NCBI GenBank assembly: GCA_019636285.1
Contig: JAHBXV010000025.1
Location: 1 to 64,000 of the forward strand
Length of the DNA stretch: 64,000 nucleotides
From: Planctomycetaceae bacterium
GTDB taxonomy: Bacteria > Planctomycetota > Planctomycetia > Planctomycetales > Planctomycetaceae
Reading direction: 5' to 3'
Both the position numbers and the translations under genes were made by a program. Position 1 is the stretch's first letter. Each line of letters starts with the position of its first letter. Below the pieces are notes generated by a model. It worked only from the letters and a program-made list of their open reading frames with translations. It was not told the origin of the DNA and searched no databases. This document shows, piece by piece, positions 1 through 8,057 of this stretch.

Positions 1-8
1 GATGCTGG

Positions 9-446
9 GTGAAAGGATTCGCTCACGAATCTCCAATGTCACCCTGCCGCGAAAACCCACCTTGCCCCTGGCCGGGAATTCTGGGGACCGTACCCGCCGA
101 GTTCGAGGCGTGTCTCCGGGAGCCCGCTTTCAGTGTCGGGGATGTGACGTTCTGCATCTGGCGACTGTGCGGTGATCGTGGATGGCAATGTGGACCGGTG
201 GACTATCCGCCGGACCAGTCGGACCCGGACGGTTCCGAGGACTTGCTCTCTCCGCTGGATGGCCAGCCAGAGACATACCAGGCGTGGGCCGAGAACTACT
301 ACGAGCGGGAAGTCTCGCTAGAAACGGTTCAGCACATTTACGGGCATCGTCCGCTCACTGCCCCGGTCGTGAGTGGGCTCAATCCGGACGTTGATTTGGA
401 GGGATTGGAGTCGGAAATTCGCGAGATTGGTTATCCACAATCCTAA
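9..446 (+). CDS. hypothetical protein, possibly 5'-partial
   Basis: A 145-residue frame opens with GTG at 9 and ends with TAA at 444-446. The frame stays open to the left edge of the window, so the gene may start further upstream. ATG at 36 is an alternative start. The protein is acidic, with several Cys, Trp and Tyr residues and short charged segments near the C-terminus. I see no signal peptide, membrane segment or known domain. Amino-acid usage looks like a real soluble protein rather than a chance frame. No function can be assigned. It is followed by a 256-bp gap of hairpin repeats. Confidence 0.5.
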   Translation: MKGFAHESPMSPCRENPPCPWPGILGTVPAEFEACLREPAFSVGDVTFCIWRLCGDRGWQCGPVDYPPDQSDPDGSEDLLSPLDGQPETYQAWAENYYEREVSLETVQHIYGHRPLTAPVVSGLNPDVDLEGLESEIREIGYPQS

Positions 447-458
447 TCGCCTAAATTG

Positions 459-670
459 CACTGCTGGCAAGCCAGCAGTGGCACCCACGAGCCCCCACCG
501 GGCTGTCTGGCTGGAGCGAAAGTTTGATGGCGGGCACTCAACCGGCCGGGATTGCCCGGACTTGGCTCCCCTGCCGGGCAAGCCGGCAGGGGAGCAGTTG
601 GAAATCGGGACGGGATTCAGGGACGACCTCTAGCCGTCAAACTTTCCGTCCGGCGGGGCAAGCCCGCCGG
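459..670. repeat. three hairpin repeats, two with a GCAAG loop
   Basis: Three near-perfect palindromes sit in the gap between converging genes. They lie at 459-480 (10-bp stem, AA loop), 566-594 (12-bp stem, GCAAG loop) and 650-670 (8-bp stem, GCAAG loop). The second and third share the loop while their stems differ, and the first has the related GGCAAGCC core. This looks like a REP-like family. They may act as bidirectional terminators, but no T-run follows them. Confidence 0.75.
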
Positions 671-702
671 GGCGGTTGGGCATCGGGGCAGTTTCTCCAC
701 CA

Positions 703-1935
703 TCAGTCCATGATGAGCACGCGGTGCATTTCCTCGACCGTGGTCTGGCCCGCTAGCACTTTCTTCGCGGCCGACTGCTCGAGCGTGGCCATTCCCTGAC
801 TGGTCGCCATCGCCCGCAATTCGCTCGCCGATTTCCCGGCGAGAATCGCCTGACGAATGGAGGTGTCGACCGGCAGCACTTCGAAAACGCCGACCCTTCC
901 CAGATAGCCCGTGTGAAAATTGCAGTCGGCGGGAACTCCGCGCGACAGCGGATGCGTGTCCGCCTGGGCGGGGTCGATTCCGAGAACCCGGCACTCGGCT
1001 TCATCCGGTCGGTAGGTTTCGCGCGAGTGCTCGCAGACTTTCCGCATCAGGCGCTGCGCGATGATGCAATTGACGCTGTCCGCGATGAACATCGGCGGGA
1101 CTTCAAATTCCCGAAAGACATCGATCGTCGCCGCCGTATCGTTCGCGTGGAGCGTGCTGAGGACGCGAATCCCCGTCAGTCCGGCCCGAACCGCGATGTG
1201 GGCCGTTTCCGGATCGCGGATTTCTCCGACCATCACGACGTTGGGATCCTGCCGCAGAATTCCGCGCAGGGCCTCTACGAATGAAAAGCCGATTCGCGGA
1301 TCGATCTGGATCTGGGCAATGCCGTCGACGCGGCGTTCGACGGGGTCTTCGATCGTGACCAGGCTTCGTCCGGGATGATTGAGCAGCTCGAGGCAAGAGT
1401 ACATGGTCGTGCTCTTGCCGCTTCCCACCGGGCCGACACTCAAAACCATGCCATGCGGCCGCGCGAGCGATTTGCGGACGGCTTCCACCTCGGCGGGCTC
1501 GAGTCCCAGTTCATTGAGCTGCGAAAACTGACGGGAATCGGGCATCAGTCGCAGCACGATCCGCTCGCCATGAATTGTGGGACCGCTGCCGACGCGCACA
1601 TCGCGCTGATGGCGCAGCATGGCTCCGGTAATATGTCCGTCCTGTGCGAACCGGCGTTCGGTGATATCCATGCCCGACATCAGTTTGATGCGGCTGATGA
1701 CGGGCGAAGTCAGCTCGGCGGACAGCTCGAGAATGTCGTGCAGAATTCCATCCACGCGCAGCCGGACTCGCAAACCGGTCCGGGTCGGCTCGAAGTGAAT
1801 ATCGGTGGCCTGTAACTGAAACGCGCGTTCCAAAAGCAGGTCGACCAGCGGCGCGGGACCAACCACGTCGACCAGTTCGCGCAACTCTTCCTGCAAGGCT
1901 TTCTGGCGGGTTTCGGCGGGAACTCCAGAGCTCAT
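703..1935 (-). CDS. GspE/PilB/PilT-family secretion ATPase, stand-alone
   Basis: This 410-residue protein belongs to the type II secretion / type IV pilus ATPase family. Walker A is GPVGSGKST at about residues 168-176 and Walker B is VVMVGE at about 233-238, followed by the Asp and His box regions ([15 protein letters not shown]). The protein starts directly with the N2-like domain (ATDIHFEP), so it lacks the N-terminal MshEN/GSPII_E_N domain of full-length GspE. The C-terminal zinc-binding tetracysteine is degenerate: only one Cys of each CxxC pair is obvious (VCEH and DCNF), although [11 protein letters not shown] is retained. No pilin or secretin gene is nearby. It lies 83 bp downstream of the STAS-membrane gene on the same strand and may be co-transcribed with it. 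The family is certain; the exact role (pilus, secretion or regulatory) is open. Confidence 0.9.
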   Translation of the reverse strand: MSSGVPAETRQKALQEELRELVDVVGPAPLVDLLLERAFQLQATDIHFEPTRTGLRVRLRVDGILHDILELSAELTSPVISRIKLMSGMDITERRFAQDGHITGAMLRHQRDVRVGSGPTIHGERIVLRLMPDSRQFSQLNELGLEPAEVEAVRKSLARPHGMVLSVGPVGSGKSTTMYSCLELLNHPGRSLVTIEDPVERRVDGIAQIQIDPRIGFSFVEALRGILRQDPNVVMVGEIRDPETAHIAVRAGLTGIRVLSTLHANDTAATIDVFREFEVPPMFIADSVNCIIAQRLMRKVCEHSRETYRPDEAECRVLGIDPAQADTHPLSRGVPADCNFHTGYLGRVGVFEVLPVDTSIRQAILAGKSASELRAMATSQGMATLEQSAAKKVLAGQTTVEEMHRVLIMD

Positions 1936-2018
1936 GGGCTGCGCCTTCTCGTGTGGGGCGGGTGACCGGCACTTCGGTCAGTGTCCTGTCGGGCGTGCGA
2001 TTGGTCCAGCGGGAGGCG

Positions 2019-2855
2019 CTAGTTCTCGGGATTCTCGGCCGAGGGAATCGCGGACTCGCTTTCGTCAGCGATGACGGTGGGGGAAGTCGCCTCCGTCGTT
2101 GCCGGAACATCGGCTTCGTGAGTCTCGGCTTCTCCCGTGTTTTCCACGGTGGACGACTCCGGCAGACCAATCGTGTTTGAAGGGCTGCCGCCGAGATCGA
2201 CCGATGGCATGTTATATTTCGACAGTTCGATACCGGCCCAACCTCCTAGAAGCGCGGCCAGCACGACGACCAGACCAGCCAGCTTGCGCAGTCCGCTTCC
2301 TCCCATGAAGGTCGCCACGGCCGCGAGCAACGAGAGAATGGAGAGGATTAAACAGGTGAGGAGCAAGCCCCAGGCGGCATTGCCTTCCAGGGCCGTGGCG
2401 AGTCCCGCCATCACGGTGGCAACCGCCAGGTGAATCAGCCCGACCGTCGTGAACACCGCCGCGCGCACGCGGCGGGCCGAGGCGCCGGCCTCTTCCGGGG
2501 CGAGTTTTCGCTTGCTGGCACGGGCGGGAACAATGGTCCACAATTTGGCGAGCCCGGTCAGTTGCAGCTCCTGGAGAACCAGCGGGTCGTTGCAAACCAC
2601 GACAAAGGTTCCCGATCGTTCCCGGACGGCCTTAAAAATTCGGACCAGAAGGGCGATCTTCGCCGAGCCCATATATTGGAGCGCCAGCAGGTCGACCAGG
2701 ACCGAGGGGCGTCCCGACTGACGGATTCGCTCCAGCAATTCGTTGCCGAGCTGCTCCAGCGAGGCCCAGTCGACGTCGTTCAGCGGCGGCAGCAATGTGA
2801 GCACGGTGTGCCGTCCCGGCTCGTCTTCGATACGGTACGCTTCGGAATTCGACAT
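2019..2855 (-). CDS. STAS-domain protein with C-terminal membrane segments
   Basis: This 278-residue protein has an N-terminal STAS domain at about residues 1-110, the anti-sigma-factor-antagonist fold. The loop QYMGSAKIALLV carries the Ser expected at the phosphoswitch position. After a short basic linker come about three hydrophobic segments (roughly 130-215), then an acidic Ser/Thr/Glu-rich tail of about 60 residues. A STAS domain tethered to the membrane suggests a partner-switching or localisation role, but no anti-sigma kinase or phosphatase gene is nearby. The ATG at 2853-2855 is well placed. It is divergent from the coiled-coil gene at 3253 and upstream of the GspE-like gene in the same direction. 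The domain assignment is by eye and fairly secure; the function is inferred. Confidence 0.8.
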   Translation of the reverse strand: MSNSEAYRIEDEPGRHTVLTLLPPLNDVDWASLEQLGNELLERIRQSGRPSVLVDLLALQYMGSAKIALLVRIFKAVRERSGTFVVVCNDPLVLQELQLTGLAKLWTIVPARASKRKLAPEEAGASARRVRAAVFTTVGLIHLAVATVMAGLATALEGNAAWGLLLTCLILSILSLLAAVATFMGGSGLRKLAGLVVVLAALLGGWAGIELSKYNMPSVDLGGSPSNTIGLPESSTVENTGEAETHEADVPATTEATSPTVIADESESAIPSAENPEN

Positions 2856-3252
2856 GGATTGGCCCGCCGACTAGTGGCCCGAAGTGACGGGTGGGAATGA
2901 GTAGAAACACGGTCTCGATACAATGAATCGACTGATGCCTCTGCCCATCGACACGTAGAGCCGGGAACCCGATCGTGGAAATGCGATTCTCCGCATCATC
3001 GGCCGGACCGTCAAAGACGGCAAGCCAGCGACAACCGGGAAATGCCGCGAAGTCGGCCAGTCGAGGGGGCGTCAAAACCGCTAATCCCTTGCCGTCCGTT
3101 GTTTGAGACGGAAGGAACTGATTGACACCCGTCTTTCGGCGGAGTTACGATTTCCGGATCGACGATAGTCTGACCAGGGATTGGTCGTTCCCGGCCAAGT
3201 GTGGGCGTCCGTTCCTGGCCCCGTTCTTTCCAGCGTCAGCGAATTCTGCGAC
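2856..3252. promoter_or_regulatory. divergent intergenic region upstream of the STAS and shape-block genes
   Basis: These 397 bp separate the minus-strand STAS gene from the plus-strand coiled-coil gene, so promoters for both should lie here. I see no convincing coding frame, RNA gene or strong hairpin, and I cannot assign -35/-10 boxes with confidence. Confidence 0.4.
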
Positions 3253-3945
3253 ATGAATAAAATCGCCAAACCGCTGGTGGTCTTCGTGGCGGCGGGCAGT
3301 CTCGCCTTCATGGCGTTTGCCATTGCCCTGACCGCCGGCGGCCCCGACTGGGATGTCATTTCCAAGTCGGAATCCTTCACGCGCGATTTCGTCCTCACCG
3401 TTTCGACGGGTGAGCAGACGACGTATGCGGTGCGCCATCGCCGGTCGGACCAGCAGGTGTCGTCGTCGCCGGTTCTCGCCGAAGTGGTTGTCGCCGCATT
3501 GCAGCGGCAGGCGCAGGATCTGCAAACTCAAGTCCAGCAGATTCAACAGGAAACCGAGCGAAAGGCGCCGCTGGTTCCCGAAATCACGCGGCTGAAAGAG
3601 CAGGATGAGAAAGCTCTCGCGGCTCGCTCGCAGGCGCTTGAGCAGGAGCTCACGAACCTTCGAACTCGCGAATCGCAGATGCTCGCCGCGCAGGCTGAAA
3701 AGGCCGCCGAGACCCAGTCCGTGATGCAGGTTGTCGTTGAGCGTCGCAACGAGGGGTTCCGCATGAAGAACCTCCTCGAACTGCTGCGGACCGATGCCTA
3801 CGTGGCCCAGGTTCAGAAGAAGGCTTTGGATGACGAATTGATTCGTCTGAAGGAAAATGTCCGGCGGCTGGAAAAGCGGAATCAGCAACTCAAAAAGACC
3901 ATTTCCACGACTTACGATCAGGACAAGGTTTCCAGTAATCCCTGA
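3253..3945 (+). CDS. membrane-anchored coiled-coil protein
   Basis: This 230-residue protein has one N-terminal membrane segment at about residues 5-28 (KPLVVFVAAGSLAFMAFAIA). A short soluble stretch follows, and then from about residue 80 a long coiled coil rich in Gln, Glu, Leu and Arg to the C-terminus. ATG at 3253 is preferred over upstream in-frame starts because it places the membrane anchor at the extreme N-terminus. It is the first gene of a plus-strand series (3253, 4031, 4866, 5269) leading into mreB. Its size and architecture parallel the next gene, so the two look like partners or distant paralogues. No enzymatic motif is present. A structural role in the envelope or elongation machinery is inferred from position only. 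Confidence 0.75.
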   Translation: MNKIAKPLVVFVAAGSLAFMAFAIALTAGGPDWDVISKSESFTRDFVLTVSTGEQTTYAVRHRRSDQQVSSSPVLAEVVVAALQRQAQDLQTQVQQIQQETERKAPLVPEITRLKEQDEKALAARSQALEQELTNLRTRESQMLAAQAEKAAETQSVMQVVVERRNEGFRMKNLLELLRTDAYVAQVQKKALDDELIRLKENVRRLEKRNQQLKKTISTTYDQDKVSSNP

Positions 3946-4030
3946 CGGATCCAGCCCCGCGCGGCTGGTGGAGTGATTGCGGACTCGGAAACAAGCTCGG
4001 GCGTGACCAACCCGGCAATGAGGGATAGAA

Positions 4031-4885
4031 ATGACTTTTGTCGGCAAAATCCTTGTCGTGATGCACCTGCTCTTCAGCGTGCTCTTCATGGCATTCGCGG
4101 GGGCGGTCTTCACCGCGCAAAAGAACTGGCGGGCCGATTCCGAGGCCAAGGCCACGCAGTTGGCGAAGGCCCAGGCCGATCTGCGCGACGCGTCGACGCA
4201 GTTGCAGGATCTGCAGAACCAGAAGGCCGCCACCGAAGCCGACTTGAACAATAAAATCACGCAGCTTTCGGGCGAAGCGACCAGCCTGCGGAACGAAAAT
4301 CAGTCGCTGGACGCGGAAAACAAGCAGCTTCTGGCCTCGCTCGATGCCGTGCGAACCCAGTCGCAGCTCTCCGCCGACGAAGCGGGCGAGCGCGTGCAGG
4401 AAGCCCAGTTGCAGCGTGAGCGTAACGCTGAACTGCGAACCTCCCGCGATCAGCAGGTGGAACAGGTTCGTAGCCTGGCCGACGAAGTCTTCGGGCTCAA
4501 CCTGCGGCTGACGGCAACTCGGGAACGCTATGAGGCGCTCCTCCGCGACAACGCCACGATGCGGTCTTTCCTGGCCTCGAAGGGCCTGCCCACCGATCCC
4601 AAGCAGATGGTCGTGAACACTCAGCCCGCTGAACCGTTGGTCGCCGTGGTCCTGGCTATCAGCCCCGGTGAGCGCGGTGCTTCGGAAATGGTGGAGATTT
4701 CGGCGGGAACCGACGATGGCCTGGAGATTGGTCATCGGCTGACGCTGTTCCGCGGTTCCAAGTATCTCGGACAGATTGAACTGACTTACGTCACTCCGGA
4801 CCTGGCGGTCGGCAGTGTGATTCCGGACCTCAAGGCGAAGAACGCCGTCATTCAGAAGGGTGACAATGCCACCACGAAGTTCTGA
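4031..4885 (+). CDS. membrane-anchored coiled-coil protein with C-terminal beta domain
   Basis: This 284-residue protein begins at ATG 4031, preceded by AGGGA at 4021-4025. An N-terminal membrane segment spans about residues 5-28. A coiled coil runs from about 35 to 175, rich in Ala, Gln and Glu. A compact C-terminal domain from about 195 to 284 carries Gly-turn/beta patterns (VEISAGTDDGLEIGHRLTLF, KYLGQIEL) that resemble the small beta-barrel seen at the end of MreC- or FlgT-like proteins. That resemblance is a visual impression, not a database match. Its 3' end overlaps the start of the next small gene by 20 bp, implying translational coupling. Its place upstream of mreB suggests an envelope scaffolding function. 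Confidence 0.8.
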   Translation: MTFVGKILVVMHLLFSVLFMAFAGAVFTAQKNWRADSEAKATQLAKAQADLRDASTQLQDLQNQKAATEADLNNKITQLSGEATSLRNENQSLDAENKQLLASLDAVRTQSQLSADEAGERVQEAQLQRERNAELRTSRDQQVEQVRSLADEVFGLNLRLTATRERYEALLRDNATMRSFLASKGLPTDPKQMVVNTQPAEPLVAVVLAISPGERGASEMVEISAGTDDGLEIGHRLTLFRGSKYLGQIELTYVTPDLAVGSVIPDLKAKNAVIQKGDNATTKF

Positions 4886-5009
4886 GAGTGGCAATCCCAC
4901 TCCCGATGCCTATGTCGGCCTGCTGTTCGTGTCGCTCGCCGCGCTGTTGACCGGCATCATCTTCCTGTTCCTGGAGCTCTCCGACTACGGCTTTAAGATC
5001 GCTCCGTAG
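4866..5009 (+). CDS. 47-residue single-pass membrane peptide
   Basis: A short frame starts with ATG at 4866 inside the end of the preceding gene (20-bp overlap) and ends with TAG at 5007-5009. The product has a polar Pro/Ser-rich N-terminus of about 15 residues. One strongly hydrophobic helix follows (about residues 16-38, containing VGLLFVSLAALLTGIIFLFL), then a short tail ELSDYGFKIAP. The tight overlap, clean membrane-helix composition and location between shape-related genes argue that it is real. It is too short for many gene finders. It probably acts as a small membrane partner of the adjacent coiled-coil proteins; that role is an inference. Confidence 0.75.
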   Translation: MPPRSSESGNPTPDAYVGLLFVSLAALLTGIIFLFLELSDYGFKIAP

Positions 5010-5038
5010 CGATGACGCGCCACGGAACACTTTCGAGC

Positions 5039-5110
5039 GTGTCGCTGGCTTTGTCAGTGCAACCTGTTTAGACCGAGCCGTTTAGGGCGCACTGGCAAAG
5101 CCAGTGACAC
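5039..5110. repeat. inverted pair of CACTGGC-type hairpin repeats
   Basis: A 22-bp segment at 5039-5060 and another at 5089-5110 are inverted copies of each other with two mismatches. Each forms its own hairpin (the second has a 7-bp stem and AAA loop), and the pair can form a larger stem around 28 bp. The same CACTGGC/GCCAGTG core recurs at 39307 and 39436, so this is a dispersed family in the genome. Confidence 0.7.
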
Positions 5111-5268
5111 CCGAATCGTTTGCAACTCGTTTCCTGAAAGCGAGTTGCGGCCGTCTTGCCCTCTTGCCGCCAATTGACTACAAGACCGGCTGTTTTTGCC
5201 GGTTTTTAATTGGCGCCCCCGCTCGCCGCGCTTTGGCGTTGCGCGGTGTCTGGCAAGGTCGGTTCGGA

Positions 5269-6318
5269 ATGTGGCATCGCTGGCGGTCCTGGTTGAACAC
5301 CGATTTGGCTGTCGATCTCGGCAGTTCAGCGGTCCGCATTGCCGTCCCCCGCGAAGGGGTCGTGCTGGACGAGCCGGCCGTGGTGGCCCTGCATCAGGGA
5401 ACTCGGCAGGTGCTGGGACGCGGCACAGCCGTGGGTCTCCTGGCTCGCCAGATGGTAGGGCGGACGCCCGATTCGATCAGTGCTCGCGCCCCCATCGAAC
5501 GGGGCGTGATCGCCGATTACGAACTGTGCGAAGCCATGCTTCGCTATTTCCTGAGGAAAACCGGACGTCTGGGGGCAATGGGACGTGCCCGGCTGGTGAT
5601 CCCGGTTCCGGGTCTGGCGACGGCAGTAGAACGGCGCGCGGTCTTTAACAGCATGGAGCGGGCCGGCGCGGGGCCGGTCTACCTGCTTCCCACGGCGAAA
5701 GCGGCCGCGATTGGTTGCGGCCTTCCCATTTCCGAACCCCTCGCCAGCCTGATCTGCCACATCGGAGCGGGATCGACCGAGATCGCCGTCTTCAGTCTTT
5801 CAGAGGTCGTGGCTTCCGAATCCCTGCGCTTCGGCGGACAGGACTTCGACACGGCCATCGTGGAACATCTGCGCGGCGTTCACTCGCTGAAAGTGGGCCT
5901 GGCGACTGCGGAACAGTTGAAGCTCCGAATCGGCTCGGCCTGGCCGCTGGATGCCGAATCGAGCGGCGAAGTCAGCGGACTGGACCTGCGCAGCGGCGTG
6001 CCGAGGAAGGGCCTCGTGACGACACGCGACGTGCAGGAGGCGTTTCGGCAGCCGCTCAATCTATTGTTGCGAGCAATCAAGCGGGTGATCGAACAGTGCC
6101 ATCCGGAGCTTGTCGGCGACCTGGCGGAAACGGGGCTGGTCCTTTCGGGCGGAGCCGCCTGTCTGACGGGGCTTGATCTGCTGCTCCAGGAGCAATTGGG
6201 GATTCCGGTGCGCCGGGCCGATCATCCCCGCCACGCCTCGATTCTGGGGGCCGCGATCTGCGCGGAACACCTGCGTCGTTTTCGTGACAGCCTGGAGAGC
6301 AGTGATCGCGCGGCTTAG
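5269..6318 (+). CDS. mreB: divergent MreB/actin-fold rod-shape protein
   Basis: With the start set at ATG 5269 the protein is 349 residues, the usual MreB length. Upstream in-frame codons run through the repeat region and are unlikely to be translated. Phosphate loop 1 is present as TDLAVDLGSS (about 11-20), and the C-terminal adenosine motif LSGGAACLTGL is clear. Two expected features are altered. The canonical LIEEPMAAAIG reads LLPTAKAAAIG here, so both Glu residues are lost. The phosphate-2 motif DIGGGTTE reads HIGAGSTE (His164), so the Asp is lost. By analogy with studied MreB proteins these residues support ATP hydrolysis and Mg binding, so this filament may bind nucleotide but hydrolyse poorly. 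It is followed by mreC after about 250 bp of repeats, then mreD and PBP2. Confidence 0.85.
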   Translation: MWHRWRSWLNTDLAVDLGSSAVRIAVPREGVVLDEPAVVALHQGTRQVLGRGTAVGLLARQMVGRTPDSISARAPIERGVIADYELCEAMLRYFLRKTGRLGAMGRARLVIPVPGLATAVERRAVFNSMERAGAGPVYLLPTAKAAAIGCGLPISEPLASLICHIGAGSTEIAVFSLSEVVASESLRFGGQDFDTAIVEHLRGVHSLKVGLATAEQLKLRIGSAWPLDAESSGEVSGLDLRSGVPRKGLVTTRDVQEAFRQPLNLLLRAIKRVIEQCHPELVGDLAETGLVLSGGAACLTGLDLLLQEQLGIPVRRADHPRHASILGAAICAEHLRRFRDSLESSDRAA

Positions 6319-6406
6319 AGACGAGTTTTTCAAAGGGGACAAGAGATATCTCGCATGCGACTCCATTGGGGATCACGCATTGTTTTTTACGGAATGCCAA
6401 CGAAAG

Positions 6407-6541
6407 GTAACCCGAAGCGTCAGCGAGGGCGGTCCGGTTCTCTCCCTCGCTGGCGCTACGGGTTACTAGATGATGTGGCTTGGCCGTGATGAATGAGGCG
6501 GAGCCTCGTTGGGGGGCGTTCCCAGGCGTAGCCTGGGAACG
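6407..6541. repeat. two inverted-repeat elements between mreB and mreC
   Basis: Arms at 6407-6429 and 6444-6466 are 23-bp inverted copies with two mismatches (core CCCTCGCTGGCGCTACGGG). A second, perfect 11-bp stem with a GTA loop lies at 6517-6541 (CGTTCCCAGGC / GCCTGGGAACG). Both look like dispersed intergenic hairpin families. They could attenuate read-through from mreB into mreC, though neither has a T-run. Confidence 0.7.
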
Positions 6542-6567
6542 AGATTATTAATCGCGAAGGGAATCGC

Positions 6568-7536
6568 GTGGGTCGGTCGTCCTGGATCGTCGAGTTCGCG
6601 TTGGTCGCAGCGGCAGCGAGTCTGTGCGCTGCCCCGTCGACCATGGTGACCAGACTCCGCGCGGCCGCGGTCGATCTGTTCCATCCGGGGGCGACGCTGG
6701 TTCAGGACGGATATCGCACGGTAGCAAACTGGATTGAAGCCCGAGAATCGAGCCGCGTGCAGGAGCTGGCCGCGCGCACGGCGGACCTTGAGGATCGCTT
6801 CAACGAAAGCGAGCGGCAGCGGCGGGCGCTGGAATCGCTCGTTGCGACGGCCGCCGAACGAATGTCTCTGCGTTATTTGCTGGCCCCCTCGGAACGGTCG
6901 CGCAACAACGAGCGATTGATCGACACGCAACTCGTCCGCGCCGCTGTTCTCGGGAAACCGCTCGCGGCGGGCTGGAAGTCGGGTCGGTTTCTGAAGTCGG
7001 GAAGTCAGGACGGACTGCGGGAATCGCTCGCGGTCGTGCGGGCCGAACTCCCGCTGATTGATCTGGGGGCGGACCACGGCCTGGAAGTCGAACAGCTCGC
7101 CGTGCTGGGGCGCACGATTGTCGGCGAGCTCGCGGAAGTCGGCCGGTGGAGCAGTGCCCTGCGGCTGGCGGATGATCCCGACTACCGGGCTCGCGGACAG
7201 CTCGCGCGGCAAACCGCGCAAGGACTGCAACTGGCGGCGGTGGGCATGGTGCATGGCGTCGGCGACGGCTGCTGCGAGTTACGCGGGGTCGATGCGACGG
7301 AGTTCGTCGAGGTGGGCGATCAGCTCTTCACGGCCGATCGCGACGGTGTCCTTCCGTTTCCGCTGTATTACGGGGAAGTGACCGAGGCTCACCTTGGGAG
7401 CGACGATCGGCACTGGAAGATCCGAGTCAAACTCGCGCCGCGTCCCGCTTGTCTCACTCAGGTCGACGTTCTTGTTCCGCGAGCCAATCCGGAACGCGAT
7501 CTCGCGCGAGTTTTCACTCAGGAGGCCACGCGATGA
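6568..7536 (+). CDS. mreC: MreC-like rod-shape-determining protein
   Basis: This 322-residue protein starts at GTG 6568, with GAAGG at 6556-6560 as ribosome-binding site. An N-terminal hydrophobic segment (about 5-22) is followed by a coiled coil at about residues 55-95. A beta-rich periplasmic domain follows with the MreC-like pattern (VRAAVLGKP, LGADHGLEVEQLAV, GELAEVGRWSSALRLADDP). MreC links cytoplasmic MreB filaments to the cell-wall elongation enzymes by binding PBP2 in the periplasm. Its stop overlaps the mreD start (ATGA at 7533-7536), the usual coupling in mre operons. The sequence is divergent, but order, topology and length support the call. Confidence 0.85.
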   Translation: MGRSSWIVEFALVAAAASLCAAPSTMVTRLRAAAVDLFHPGATLVQDGYRTVANWIEARESSRVQELAARTADLEDRFNESERQRRALESLVATAAERMSLRYLLAPSERSRNNERLIDTQLVRAAVLGKPLAAGWKSGRFLKSGSQDGLRESLAVVRAELPLIDLGADHGLEVEQLAVLGRTIVGELAEVGRWSSALRLADDPDYRARGQLARQTAQGLQLAAVGMVHGVGDGCCELRGVDATEFVEVGDQLFTADRDGVLPFPLYYGEVTEAHLGSDDRHWKIRVKLAPRPACLTQVDVLVPRANPERDLARVFTQEATR

Positions 7537-8054
7537 TGCGCTGTTGCTGGTTCCTGCTGTCGGTCTACGCGGCCGGGTCACTGCAGATCGGGATGCCGGA
7601 AGGATGGTTGATTGCCTGGTGGATCATTCCCGGGCTGCTCGCTCTGACGATGCTCCCGAAATCCTGGAAAGTGATCGGCACGTTTTCCGTCGGGTTCGCG
7701 GCCGATCTCATCAGCCAGGATCCCATGGGAATTCGGACCGTCGTCGCGACGGCCATCGCTTTGGCGATCGTCCACTTGGGAATGCTGCCGCGCCGCGGGA
7801 CTCTTCCCGGCGTCTCGGGATGGCTGGTCGCGATGTCGTGGCTGTGGATCGTACCGACCCGCTACGCGGTCGGAGCCTTGGCGGCTGAGCCGCTCGACGA
7901 TCGAGCGCTGCTCGTTGATGCTTCCATTTCTGCTCTCGCGACGGCCGGCGCGATGCTGGTCTGTTTCCTGATGTTGCGGCCGGTCATCAGGCTTCTGGGC
8001 CGCTGGGAGTCCCGTCCTTCGCTCACCAATCGCTGGTCGATGCTTGCCGAGTGA
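7533..8054 (+). CDS. mreD: MreD-like integral membrane protein
   Basis: This 173-residue, strongly hydrophobic protein has five to six predicted membrane helices, including LLSVYAAGSLQIG, WLIAWWIIPGLLALTML and AGAMLVCFLMLRPVIRLLG. The start at ATG 7533 overlaps the mreC stop in ATGA and has a GGAGG ribosome-binding site at 7521-7525. Its position between mreC and the PBP2 gene (3-bp gap to the next GTG) and its size match MreD, a membrane partner of the elongation complex. MreD sequences are poorly conserved, so topology and synteny carry most of the evidence. Confidence 0.8.
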   Translation: MMRCCWFLLSVYAAGSLQIGMPEGWLIAWWIIPGLLALTMLPKSWKVIGTFSVGFAADLISQDPMGIRTVVATAIALAIVHLGMLPRRGTLPGVSGWLVAMSWLWIVPTRYAVGALAAEPLDDRALLVDASISALATAGAMLVCFLMLRPVIRLLGRWESRPSLTNRWSMLAE

Positions 8055-8057
8055 CAC

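Noticed and set aside
2632-3398. Minus-strand frames covering the divergent promoter region
   Set aside because: They overlap the STAS gene start or the coiled-coil gene and lack any domain-like pattern.
3145-4900. Two long minus-strand frames (3145-4260 and 3890-4900) antisense to the coiled-coil genes
   Set aside because: Plus-strand frames encode clear membrane anchors and coiled coils with ribosome-binding sites; the antisense frames are low-complexity products of GC-rich codon bias.
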